Below, piece after piece: positions 54,572 through 62,942 of a DNA stretch of 64,000 bases. The position numbers and the translations under genes are program-made. How positions within the stretch are numbered: position 1 is the first letter of the stretch; each line of letters opens with the position of its first letter. This stretch comes from Myxococcota bacterium. Its GTDB lineage: Bacteria; Myxococcota_A; UBA9160; UBA4427. The stretch lies in contig JAPKBZ010000013.1 in NCBI GenBank assembly GCA_028823175.1, forward strand, positions 1 to 64,000, read 5' to 3'. Below the pieces are notes generated by a model, which was given only the letters and a program-made list of their open reading frames with translations, had not been told where the DNA came from and did not search any database.

Positions 54572-56128
54572 GTGAATCCTCGATTGCTACACGACGAACT
54601 CACCATCGCCGCAAAGGCCTGGCCGGACGAAGTCGCGTTCATCACGCCGAAAAAAGAGATTTCTTTCGGAGAACTCAAGGAAAAGCAATCTGGCTTGGCC
54701 GGGGCTCTCCAGGGGCTTGGTCTGGAGCGGGGTGCTCGGCTCGCGATTCTCGGCCACAACAGCGCCGACTATATCGCCTGGCACTACGCGGCTGCCGAGG
54801 CTGGGCTGATCTTTCACGTTTTGAATACTCGGCTGGTGATGAGCGAGCTGAAGTGGATGATCGACAACGCTGAGAGTGCCGCCCTGGTCGCCGATCCTGA
54901 TTTCTCCCCCCTCGCCCAGGAATTGATGGCGGCTTGCGCGTCCCTGGGATTCCTGGTGGGCATGGAAGGCGAGGAGGGACTCGACTACGAGACGGAGGCG
55001 CTCGTGGCCAGGGGCGATGAACCACGGCCACCCGGGATCGATCCCAAGGATGCGGCCCTGATGATCTACACGAGCGGAACCACAGGCCGACCGAAGGGAG
55101 CGCTCCAGAGCCATGCCGGTTCGCTGATCGCGGACGGTCTTACGCGAGACACAGTGGACATCACGAGGGAGGACACCTACCTCGCACTCATGCCCTTCTT
55201 CCATCAGGCGGGCCTAATCCGAACCCGGGCCACGCTTCTGGCTGGCGGGAGGACGGTGATCGCCGGCAAAGTTGAAGCCGCTGCTACGGCCAAGGCCATG
55301 GTCGATTACGGGGTCACTTTCACGATGCTTGCCGCGCCCCAGCAAAACGCGGCGATTCGAGAGAAGATCGAGCATGAGGGCGTCGAAGGCTTCCGAAACC
55401 TGCGAATGATTCTCGGCGGGGGCGGAGTCGGGCAGCGGGCCACTCGAACGATTCAGCGGACGTGCGAAGCCCTCGACTGCCAATATTTTGGAGTCTACGG
55501 CCAAACCGAGACAACGGGCCCAGCGGTCTATATCACGGGGCAGGACGTCTTCGACCGGCCCGCCTCCTGCGGCAGGCCCCTGCCCGGGGTGAAAGTCGAA
55601 ATCTGGGACCCTGAAGGCAGGCGGCAGAGAGCCGAGAGTGTGGGTGAGATCATGGTTTCGGGCCCAATTACGGCAAGCTACTGGCGCAACGACCAGGCGA
55701 ACCAGGCGCTGTATAGCGGTGCTTGGATCCATACGGGCGATCTCGGATATCTTGACGAAGACGGTTTCCTCTATATCAAGGGTCGGGTTAAAGAGTTGAT
55801 TAAGACCGGGGCCGAGAACGTCTACCCCCGAGAGGTCGAGGCGGTTCTGGAGGAACATCCGGCTGTTTCGGATGTAGCGATCTTCGGGCTGCCCGACGAC
55901 CGCTGGGGGGAGGTGGTCGTCGCGGCGCTTGTCTGCCGAGGCGGGGAGCCTCCCAGCCTGGAAGAGTTCAAGGAATTCTGTCGCGGGAAGATCGGCGCCT
56001 ACAAGATCCCCAAGGCCCTGCTCTTTGTGGAAGAGATTCCTCGCAATCACACCGGGAAGATCTTGAGGGGAGCCTTGAGTCGGCAAGCGCTCGAGCGTCG
56101 CGGCAAAAAATCGGAAATCGAGCCGTGA
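54572..56128 (+). CDS. Acyl-CoA synthetase (AMP-forming)
   Basis: A 518-aa ANL-superfamily ligase: YTSGTTGRPKG (ATP binding), VYGQTETTGP, TGDLGYLDEDGF with the hinge, and the C-terminal lysine in NHTGKILRG. It should form an acyl-CoA from a carboxylic acid, probably a fatty or aromatic acid. The start is a GTG at 54572 with GGGGGAA upstream. It is divergent from the ASCH-like gene. Confidence 0.92.
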   Translation: MNPRLLHDELTIAAKAWPDEVAFITPKKEISFGELKEKQSGLAGALQGLGLERGARLAILGHNSADYIAWHYAAAEAGLIFHVLNTRLVMSELKWMIDNAESAALVADPDFSPLAQELMAACASLGFLVGMEGEEGLDYETEALVARGDEPRPPGIDPKDAALMIYTSGTTGRPKGALQSHAGSLIADGLTRDTVDITREDTYLALMPFFHQAGLIRTRATLLAGGRTVIAGKVEAAATAKAMVDYGVTFTMLAAPQQNAAIREKIEHEGVEGFRNLRMILGGGGVGQRATRTIQRTCEALDCQYFGVYGQTETTGPAVYITGQDVFDRPASCGRPLPGVKVEIWDPEGRRQRAESVGEIMVSGPITASYWRNDQANQALYSGAWIHTGDLGYLDEDGFLYIKGRVKELIKTGAENVYPREVEAVLEEHPAVSDVAIFGLPDDRWGEVVVAALVCRGGEPPSLEEFKEFCRGKIGAYKIPKALLFVEEIPRNHTGKILRGALSRQALERRGKKSEIEP

Positions 56129-56221
56129 GGCCCCGGGGGCCTGCGTGGTCCGAGGGCCTGCGTGCCCCGAGGGTACCGGGCAACCCCCGAGCGCGCGCGC
56201 GCGGCCCGCTACACTCGCGTG

Positions 56222-57160
56222 ATGCCATACCGGGTGGAACGTCACGAGGCCCCTCGGCCGGGGCAAGGCGAAATTCCGGCTCTCCCCGCCGCTTGGGTGA
56301 GCGTTCTCCTGGCGATTGTCATTGGGACCGCGGCCTGCGCTGCCCTCGTCCTCTTGCCGGGCTTCGCCAGGGGAGATGGCTTCTCGGGGGAGCGTCTGGT
56401 CCGAGCCGATCGTCGGTTGGCGGCGAGCCCGGAGGATCCGGGCGCGTACTGGCAGCGAGCGGATCTGCGGCGAGAGACCGGAGACTTCTTAGGGGCCTTG
56501 GCGGATCTCGGTCGGGCAGCTGAACTCGCTCCGGGAAGCCTCACTACGGCAATTCTGCGCGCCCAAGTCTATCTCGACTCGGGCCAGGCGCTGGCGGCCC
56601 TCGAGGTTCTCGGCCCGGCGGCGCGCAACGAGGAGAGCCTTGCGGAGGTCCAGCGCCTGCGCGCCGAGTCCCTCCTTCGGCTGGATCTTCCCGCGGCGGC
56701 GGCCGAAGCATTCTCGACGGCGATCGATGCCCGGCCCGGCGCGGGTCCCTCTCTCTATTTGGCTCGAGCCCGGGCTCAGGTCGAGGTGGGAGCGGAGGCA
56801 TTGCCGGCAGCGCTCGCGGGCCTCGATGGGGGCATCGCCGAGATGGGCCCGGTTCCCGGCCTGGTTCGCGAAGCGATCGAAATCGAAATTTCTCTGGGGC
56901 ATGTCGACCATGCACTCGAGCGAATTTCTAGGGCATCCGGCGAGAGCAGGCGCAGAGGAACTTGGCTGGAATGGCGCGGCCAGATTCTAGAGAAAGCGGA
57001 CCGACCGGGTGAAGCCCTGGAAGCTTATCAGGATGCGATGGACGAACTTTTGGAGACCCCGTCGCGTACACGTTCGAGCTCCGCGATGCAGGCGCTCGAG
57101 GGTCGCCTCGGCCAATCGATTGCGAAGCTATCGGGCGCTTCGGAGGAGGAGGGAGACTGA
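56222..57160 (+). CDS. Membrane-anchored TPR-repeat protein
   Basis: A 312-aa protein with one membrane segment (about 25-47, VSVLLAIVIGTAACAALVLL) and several tetratricopeptide-like helical pairs behind it (AYWQRADLRRETGDFLGAL, AAEAFSTAIDARPGAG, GEALEAYQDAMDEL). It is probably a scaffold in the periplasm. Its stop overlaps the start of the metallophosphatase (TGATG), so the two are coupled and may act together. Confidence 0.75.
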   Translation: MPYRVERHEAPRPGQGEIPALPAAWVSVLLAIVIGTAACAALVLLPGFARGDGFSGERLVRADRRLAASPEDPGAYWQRADLRRETGDFLGALADLGRAAELAPGSLTTAILRAQVYLDSGQALAALEVLGPAARNEESLAEVQRLRAESLLRLDLPAAAAEAFSTAIDARPGAGPSLYLARARAQVEVGAEALPAALAGLDGGIAEMGPVPGLVREAIEIEISLGHVDHALERISRASGESRRRGTWLEWRGQILEKADRPGEALEAYQDAMDELLETPSRTRSSSAMQALEGRLGQSIAKLSGASEEEGD

Positions 57161-59112
57161 TGCATTCGGTCAAAGTTGTCTGGGGGATCGTCGTTTTCAG
57201 CTTCATTTCCTTTGTTGTTCCAGAGGCTTTTTCGGCGACCCTCGTCGCGGCCGGATCTCACTGGAGCTACCTCGACGATGGGTCAGATGCCGGCACCGCT
57301 TGGCGAGAGTTCGCCTACGACGATTCGGCATGGGCGTCGGGCCCGGCCGAGTTGGGCTATGGCGACGGTTTCGAGGCCACGGTGGTGGCGACGGGTAGCG
57401 GCGGTATCCGCGCAATGACGACCTATTTTCGCCACTCTTTTGATGTGTTGGGTGCTTCCGAGATCGCCGTTCTGAGATTGCAGCTTCAGCGAGATGATGG
57501 AGCCGTCGTCTACCTGAACGGGGTGGAAATTCATCGCAGTAACCTGCCCACCGGAACGATCAACTCGACGACCCTGGCCTCTGGGGCCGTGGGAGGCGCT
57601 GGTGAGACCTCTTTTGAGGATGCCTGGGTCGATTCCGCAGTGCTCGTCGAGGGCAGCAACCTTCTGGCCGTTGAGATCCACCAGGCTGCCGTGACGAGTT
57701 CTGATATCAGTTTCGATCTTGCCCTGACCACTGCAAACCCAGCTATCGTTCGAGGTCCCTACCTTCAATTGGTGAATACCAGTGCCGTTACCCTCCGCTG
57801 GCGAAGCAATACACCCATGGAGTCGGTCATTCGCTACGGCTCGGCGCCCAATGCACTTTCCTCGCTGATTTCTGACCCGGTGGGCAAGACAGAGCACGAG
57901 TTCAGGATCGATGGCCTTGCTCCGGGTACTCGCTACTACTACTCGGTCGGCTCGACGAGTACGGTTCTGGCGGGTGCCGATGCCGATCACTTTTTCGAGA
58001 CCGCTCCAGCGGGTCCAGGGTTGGGACCAGTGCGGATCTGGGTCATCGGAGATTCGGGTGAGTGCGCGGTGAGCGCCCAGGGCTGTGTTGATGCGGGCAA
58101 GGTTCGAGATGTCTACTTGGCTCGAGCAGCGACCGCTAAAGCGGACTTGGTGCTCATGTTGGGCGATAACGCCTACGACTCGGGAACCGACGGGCAGACG
58201 ACCAAGGGGGTCTTCGAGACCTTCGGCGCAGTGCTGCGCAATACACCGGTTTGGCCGGTTCCCGGCAACCACGAATTTTACAATGGGGTGACTTTTTCAG
58301 CGACGGGAGAAGGACCCTATTACGACGCATTCACACTGCCGCGAGCGGCCGAGGCCGGTGGTCTACCCAGCGGCACAGAAGCCTACTATTCCTTCGACTA
58401 CGGAAATGTTCATTTCGTTGCCCTGGATTCTCATGATACGGTCAGGAGCGCCTCGGGAGCGATGTATGCCTGGCTCGAGGCTGACTTGCAGGCGAATCAG
58501 TCGGACTTCCTGATCGCTTACTGGCACCACCCGCCATATTCGTTCGGTTCCCATAGCTCGGATTGGTGGCAAGAGACTCGAATGATCGAGATGCGGGAGG
58601 TCTTTGTTCCCCTGCTCGAGGACTACGGAGTCGATCTCGTGCTCACGGGCCATAGCCATTCACTCGAGCGGTCCAGGCTGATCGACGGGCATTACGGGTT
58701 TTCGGCATCGCTACTGCCTGAGAACGTGCTCGATGAAGGGATGGGGAACCCTGCAACGGGCAGTGGCTACGAGAAGGCTTCTCAGGGCCCCGCGCCCCAC
58801 GAGGGAGCAATTTATGCGGTCATTGGAAGTTCTTCGAAAAACAGCGGGGGCCTCACGAGGCATCCGGTCATGGCCTTCATCTATAACTACGAGGGAGCGA
58901 TGCTGATCGAAATCAGTGGCCAAGAGATGGACGCCACGATTGTCGATGCCGATGGTACGGATCGGGACGAATTTAGAATTACAAAAGCGGTACCCGAACC
59001 GGCACAGGCTCTTCTCTCGCTTGCGGCGGTGCTGGCCGTCTTGCTGGTCAAACTAAAGTCGGCCAACTCGGTATCGAGTGCGCGGAAGCCACCGGTCGGT
59101 GGCTGGGCATAG
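57160..59112 (+). CDS. PEP-CTERM metallophosphatase (purple acid phosphatase-like)
   Basis: A 650-aa exported protein. Order: signal peptide (IVVFSFISFVVPEAFSA), a beta-sandwich module (about 25-185), an Fn3-like domain (PYLQLVNTSAVTLRW), then a purple-acid-phosphatase catalytic domain with GDSGE, GDNAYDSG, GNHEF, HHPPYS and GHSHSLERS as metal ligands. It ends in a PEP-CTERM signal: VPEPAQALLSLAAVLAVLLV, then Lys-rich residues. Surface location via exosortase is therefore expected. It is the second PEP-CTERM protein in the window. Confidence 0.85.
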   Translation: MHSVKVVWGIVVFSFISFVVPEAFSATLVAAGSHWSYLDDGSDAGTAWREFAYDDSAWASGPAELGYGDGFEATVVATGSGGIRAMTTYFRHSFDVLGASEIAVLRLQLQRDDGAVVYLNGVEIHRSNLPTGTINSTTLASGAVGGAGETSFEDAWVDSAVLVEGSNLLAVEIHQAAVTSSDISFDLALTTANPAIVRGPYLQLVNTSAVTLRWRSNTPMESVIRYGSAPNALSSLISDPVGKTEHEFRIDGLAPGTRYYYSVGSTSTVLAGADADHFFETAPAGPGLGPVRIWVIGDSGECAVSAQGCVDAGKVRDVYLARAATAKADLVLMLGDNAYDSGTDGQTTKGVFETFGAVLRNTPVWPVPGNHEFYNGVTFSATGEGPYYDAFTLPRAAEAGGLPSGTEAYYSFDYGNVHFVALDSHDTVRSASGAMYAWLEADLQANQSDFLIAYWHHPPYSFGSHSSDWWQETRMIEMREVFVPLLEDYGVDLVLTGHSHSLERSRLIDGHYGFSASLLPENVLDEGMGNPATGSGYEKASQGPAPHEGAIYAVIGSSSKNSGGLTRHPVMAFIYNYEGAMLIEISGQEMDATIVDADGTDRDEFRITKAVPEPAQALLSLAAVLAVLLVKLKSANSVSSARKPPVGGWA

Positions 59113-59123
59113 AATTCTAGCCC

Positions 59124-59924
59124 TCAGCCGCGCAGCCCCGAAAGGGGAACCTTCGTCATGCCATAGTCGGCTTCTGCGGGGATGCAGAGCATTAGTTCGC
59201 CGCCGTCTTCCTTGGCCACCCAGGGCAGTACTGTCGTAATCGAGCTCTCTCGGGCCGCCTCGATTGCCTGGTCCATAGTGGCCGAGCGCCCGAGTTTTTG
59301 TAGGTTGGCGAGTGTGGCGAAGACGATGGTTCGCTGTCCGTCGGATTCTGCGCGCAGGGCGTTGTCAGGGGTTGTCCAGACTGAGTCGACGGATTCGGAC
59401 CCGTCGTGAAGCGCCAGCTGGTCCCCCGGTGCGACCGCGAGGAAAAAGTGGGTGTCAAAGCGCTTGGGGAGCATATCTGGAGTGATCCAATGCGCGAAGG
59501 GCGTGAGTTGGTCGCAAGCCAGAATCAGGCCTTCGGATTCGACCATGCTCCGAAGATCGATTTTGCCTTCCTGCAAGGCACTCCGGTACCGGGTCTCGAG
59601 CTGGGCGAGCTTGTCTGCGCCGACGAGTTGGTCGCTTCCTCGAGGGCGAGCGAGAAGGACGCCGGACTCTTCGAAGGTTTCTCGAATTGCGGTGACCCGC
59701 ACGGTGATGGCGCCGTCATCGAGATCATCGACGCCTGCGCAGTATTCACGCATGGCCGCGCCCTTGTCGGCCTCTTCTGCCTTCCCACCGGGAAAGACTA
59801 GGGCACCGGTCGCGAAATCGATCTGGTGGTGACGCTCTACCATGAAGACCTCAAGCTGATTTTCAGAGTCTCGTAGCAGCATGATCGTCGCGGCAAGCTT
59901 GGGCTCGACCTTGTCCTTGGTCAT
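59124..59924 (-). CDS. Nudix hydrolase, NUDT19-like
   Basis: A 266-aa Nudix protein. A conserved start of the box (GALVFPGGKAEEAD) is separated by a longer insert from the second half (AIRETFEESGVLL) that holds the metal-binding Glu residues. This split arrangement is seen in NUDT19-type acyl-CoA diphosphatases. The ATG at 59924 has an excellent GGAGGAAGA upstream. It probably hydrolyses a nucleoside diphosphate derivative, perhaps a CoA ester. Confidence 0.8.
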   Translation of the reverse strand: MTKDKVEPKLAATIMLLRDSENQLEVFMVERHHQIDFATGALVFPGGKAEEADKGAAMREYCAGVDDLDDGAITVRVTAIRETFEESGVLLARPRGSDQLVGADKLAQLETRYRSALQEGKIDLRSMVESEGLILACDQLTPFAHWITPDMLPKRFDTHFFLAVAPGDQLALHDGSESVDSVWTTPDNALRAESDGQRTIVFATLANLQKLGRSATMDQAIEAARESSITTVLPWVAKEDGGELMLCIPAEADYGMTKVPLSGLRG

Positions 59925-60131
59925 TCTTCCTCCGGTGGGGCTAGGGATTGAGTCAGAGTAGCGAGGTGCCTTTCGAGAGACAGGGGGCCATTTGGCCAAA
60001 GCCGCTGTGGGTTTGATTCAAGCTCTTTGGCCGCATGAGTTGTAGTACACTCAGATCGCTCATCCGGTGAAAGAGGGGCGGGAAGAGGGCTGCTCGGCGG
60101 GGTGCAAGCCAGGGCAGACGGGAGGCTGGGA

Positions 60132-62417
60132 ATGAGTATCGCGGACACCGAGATCGAACAGGCCGGAGAAGATGAGTGGCACAGTACAGCCTGCATCCTC
60201 TGCGGGACGAATTGTGGGCTCCAGGTTCGCCTTGCCGGAGGCAATTTCAGCAAGATCAAAGGGGATAAAAAAAACCTCCGATCGCGTGGCTACACGTGCG
60301 AAAAGCCCGCCGCGCTGGGACGCTACCAGGCAAATCGGGAGCGCTTGACCAGCCCTCTACGCAGGCGCCCCGATGGCGGATTTGACGAGATCGATTGGGA
60401 TACCGCGATTCGAGAAGTGAGCGAGAGACTCGCGGGAATTCGCGATACCTACGGGGGCGAGAAGATTCTCTACTACGGTGGGGGTGGGCAGGGAAACCAT
60501 CTGGGTGGAGCCTACAGCGCGGCCACCCGCCGGATACTCGGCATGCGATACGCTTCCAATGCCCTTGCTCAAGAGAAGACCGGTGAGTTCTGGGTGGAGG
60601 GGCAAATGTTCGGAGGCCGCCCCGAGCCCGATTTCGAGAACGCCGAGGTCTCCGTTTTTATCGGCAAAAACCCGTGGCATTCCCACGGACTCGATCGCGC
60701 GCGGGTCACGCTTCGGGAGATTTCTCGGGATAAAGGCCGGTCCTTGGTCGTGATCGATCCGCGCCGGTCCGAGACCGCTGAGTTGGCGGATTTCTTTCTT
60801 CAGGTGCGGCCAGGGACTGATGCTTTCTGCTTGGGGGCGATGCTTGGGGTCATCGTTCAGGAAGATCTCATCGACCTGGAATTTCTTTCGCGCCACGCGG
60901 GGGATGGCGGTCCCCTGCTCGAGGCTCTCGCCGATATTCCAGTGCCCGAGTATTGCGCGCGGGCAGACGTTCCCGAAGAACTTGTGCGCTCTGCGGCCAG
61001 GCGATTGGCCCAGGCAGAAAGTATCGCCGTTCTCGAGGATCTCGGTATCGAGATGGCGCCCCACAGCACCCTGAACTCCTACTTGCAGAAGCTCCTCTAT
61101 ACCCTGACGGGAAATTTTGGTCGCCCCGGCACGATGAATCTGGGGACCCATCTGGGGAAGTTGACCGGCAGCTCGAAATCGGATCGAAGAACACCGGTTG
61201 GCGGTCATCGGATCATCACCGGCCTCATCGCCTGCAACCATTTGGCAGATGAAATCCTCGGGGACCACCCGGATCGTTTCCGGGCCGCACTGATCGAGAG
61301 TGCCAACCCCGCTCACTCCCTGGCTGATAGCGCGCGCATGCGCGAAGCCCTGGACGCCCTCGAATGCGTCGTTGTGATCGACGTGGTCATGACGGAAACT
61401 GCCGAACGCGCGGACTATGTGCTGCCCGGATCCTCGCAGTACGAGAAGCCGGAGGCGACCTTCTTTGGCGGCGGATTTCCAGATCATGTCTTCCAGATGC
61501 GCCACCCCCTCTTTCCGCCCTCCGAAGGGACACTTCCAGAGCCGGAGATTCATAGCCGCCTGGTAGCGGCGCTCGGTGGCTATCGAGACGAGGATCTCGA
61601 TGGCCTGCGGTCTGCTGCGGAAGCGGGACTTCCCGAATTTGGAAAAGCCTTTATGTTCGCCCTGTCAGAGCGACCGGAGTGGGCAGGCATCGCGCCGGTT
61701 CTTCTTTACGAAACCCTTGGACGTTCCTTGGCGCCTGGTCTGGCCCCAGCTGCCCTATTCTGGGCCGCTGCCCAGACCTGCGCGACGACGTACGCTGATT
61801 CGGTGCGCCGCGCGGGTTTCGAGGGGGAGGGCCAGGCCCTGGGCGATTCGCTCTTTGAGGCGATTATCTCGCGCAAGGAGGGTGTGGTCATCACGTCGGA
61901 CCCCTACGAGATCAGCTTCGAGCGGATCGCCACCCAAGATGGAAAAATTCAACTCGTGATCCCTGAATTGATCGAGGAACTCGAGGGCTTGCGCGATGAG
62001 CACCCGGTGACGGATGATCCCGATTATCCCTTCGTTCTTGCCGCGGGCGAGCGTCGGGGAACGACAGCCAATACGATCATGCGCGATCCCCGATGGCGCA
62101 GGAAAGATTTTGAGGGAGCGCTTCGAATTTCCACCGAAGACGCCGAGGGGTTGGGGATTGGCTCTGGGGATCGGGTTCGCATCATCAGCAAGCGTGCCTC
62201 GGCTGAGAGCGTGGTGGAGGTGACTGATACCCTGCGATCCGGGCATATTACCCTGCCCAATGGTCTGGGTCTGGCCTACCCAGATGAAGACGGAAAGCGC
62301 GTTCTACACGGAGTCGCGCCCAACGAATTGACCGCTTCGGAAGATCGGGATTGGCTGGCGGGGACGCCTTGGCATAAGCACGTCCGCGTACGACTCGAAG
62401 TCGTCAGCACAGCCTAG
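60132..62417 (+). CDS. Molybdopterin-dependent oxidoreductase (formate dehydrogenase-like)
   Basis: A 761-aa protein of the DMSO-reductase superfamily with an N-terminal [4Fe-4S] site, CILCGTNC and GYTC (C21, C24, C28, C56). Binding regions for two molybdopterin guanine dinucleotides follow (VFIGKNPWHSHGL, VVIDPRRSETAEL, and the C-terminal beta domain with RGTTANTIMRDPRWR). At the place where formate dehydrogenases have Sec or Cys, the sequence reads ALAQEKTGEFW, so no Cys, Sec or Ser ligand is obvious there. No partner subunits are adjacent. It is probably a cytoplasmic oxidoreductase of unknown substrate. Confidence 0.85.
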   Translation: MSIADTEIEQAGEDEWHSTACILCGTNCGLQVRLAGGNFSKIKGDKKNLRSRGYTCEKPAALGRYQANRERLTSPLRRRPDGGFDEIDWDTAIREVSERLAGIRDTYGGEKILYYGGGGQGNHLGGAYSAATRRILGMRYASNALAQEKTGEFWVEGQMFGGRPEPDFENAEVSVFIGKNPWHSHGLDRARVTLREISRDKGRSLVVIDPRRSETAELADFFLQVRPGTDAFCLGAMLGVIVQEDLIDLEFLSRHAGDGGPLLEALADIPVPEYCARADVPEELVRSAARRLAQAESIAVLEDLGIEMAPHSTLNSYLQKLLYTLTGNFGRPGTMNLGTHLGKLTGSSKSDRRTPVGGHRIITGLIACNHLADEILGDHPDRFRAALIESANPAHSLADSARMREALDALECVVVIDVVMTETAERADYVLPGSSQYEKPEATFFGGGFPDHVFQMRHPLFPPSEGTLPEPEIHSRLVAALGGYRDEDLDGLRSAAEAGLPEFGKAFMFALSERPEWAGIAPVLLYETLGRSLAPGLAPAALFWAAAQTCATTYADSVRRAGFEGEGQALGDSLFEAIISRKEGVVITSDPYEISFERIATQDGKIQLVIPELIEELEGLRDEHPVTDDPDYPFVLAAGERRGTTANTIMRDPRWRRKDFEGALRISTEDAEGLGIGSGDRVRIISKRASAESVVEVTDTLRSGHITLPNGLGLAYPDEDGKRVLHGVAPNELTASEDRDWLAGTPWHKHVRVRLEVVSTA

Positions 62418-62525
62418 GCTCTGCGCCCGACGATGGCGCACGGGGGCCTTCGCTCTGTCTAGGGGGGCCCGGCTGCACAGGGTGTGCTTAGCCTGTCGAG
62501 AAGAATTGATCGAGCAGGAGGGCCG

Positions 62526-62939
62526 ATGTTAAAAAAATTCGTCTATCTGACTGGCGGCTTGGATTTCTTGGTGGGGGCCGCCACCTGGGCGGGAGCGCTC
62601 GCCAACCCGCAACCCGGGCAATTCGTTGCGCTGATGACCCTGGGCACTTTTCTGATGATGGCCGCGGCGTGCCTGATCTGGGCTTCACGGAATATGATGG
62701 ATCGGGCGCCGGTCATCTTCTGGCAAGGCCTTGTTCGGCTCACGGCTGCTTGCTCGGTTCTCTATGCGGTTCCCGCTGGACTTTCCGAGACCTGGGAGTA
62801 CGCCCTAGTGGCCTTCGATGGCCCGGTGGCGATCGTCTATCTGGTAGGAATGACGCGGCTGACCGGCGCCTCGCCCGTCAAACTTCTTCTGTGCCGGGAT
62901 TCGGGTCCTCCCAGGGACGCTTCGGGGGCTCTGAACTGA
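62526..62939 (+). CDS. Small four-helix membrane protein
   Basis: A 137-aa protein with about four hydrophobic helices: YLTGGLDFLVGAATWAGAL, FVALMTLGTFLMMAAACLIW, a third near 72-95, and GPVAIVYLVGMTRL. I recognise no family. The ATG at 62526 is preceded by GGAGGG. It lies 3 bp before the PhoD-like gene and is probably co-transcribed with it. Confidence 0.7.
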   Translation: MLKKFVYLTGGLDFLVGAATWAGALANPQPGQFVALMTLGTFLMMAAACLIWASRNMMDRAPVIFWQGLVRLTAACSVLYAVPAGLSETWEYALVAFDGPVAIVYLVGMTRLTGASPVKLLLCRDSGPPRDASGALN

Positions 62940-62942
62940 ATC

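Noticed and set aside
60357-61553. 398-aa minus-strand ORF
   Set aside because: Antisense to the molybdopterin oxidoreductase with its intact cluster motif; typical GC-rich shadow frame.
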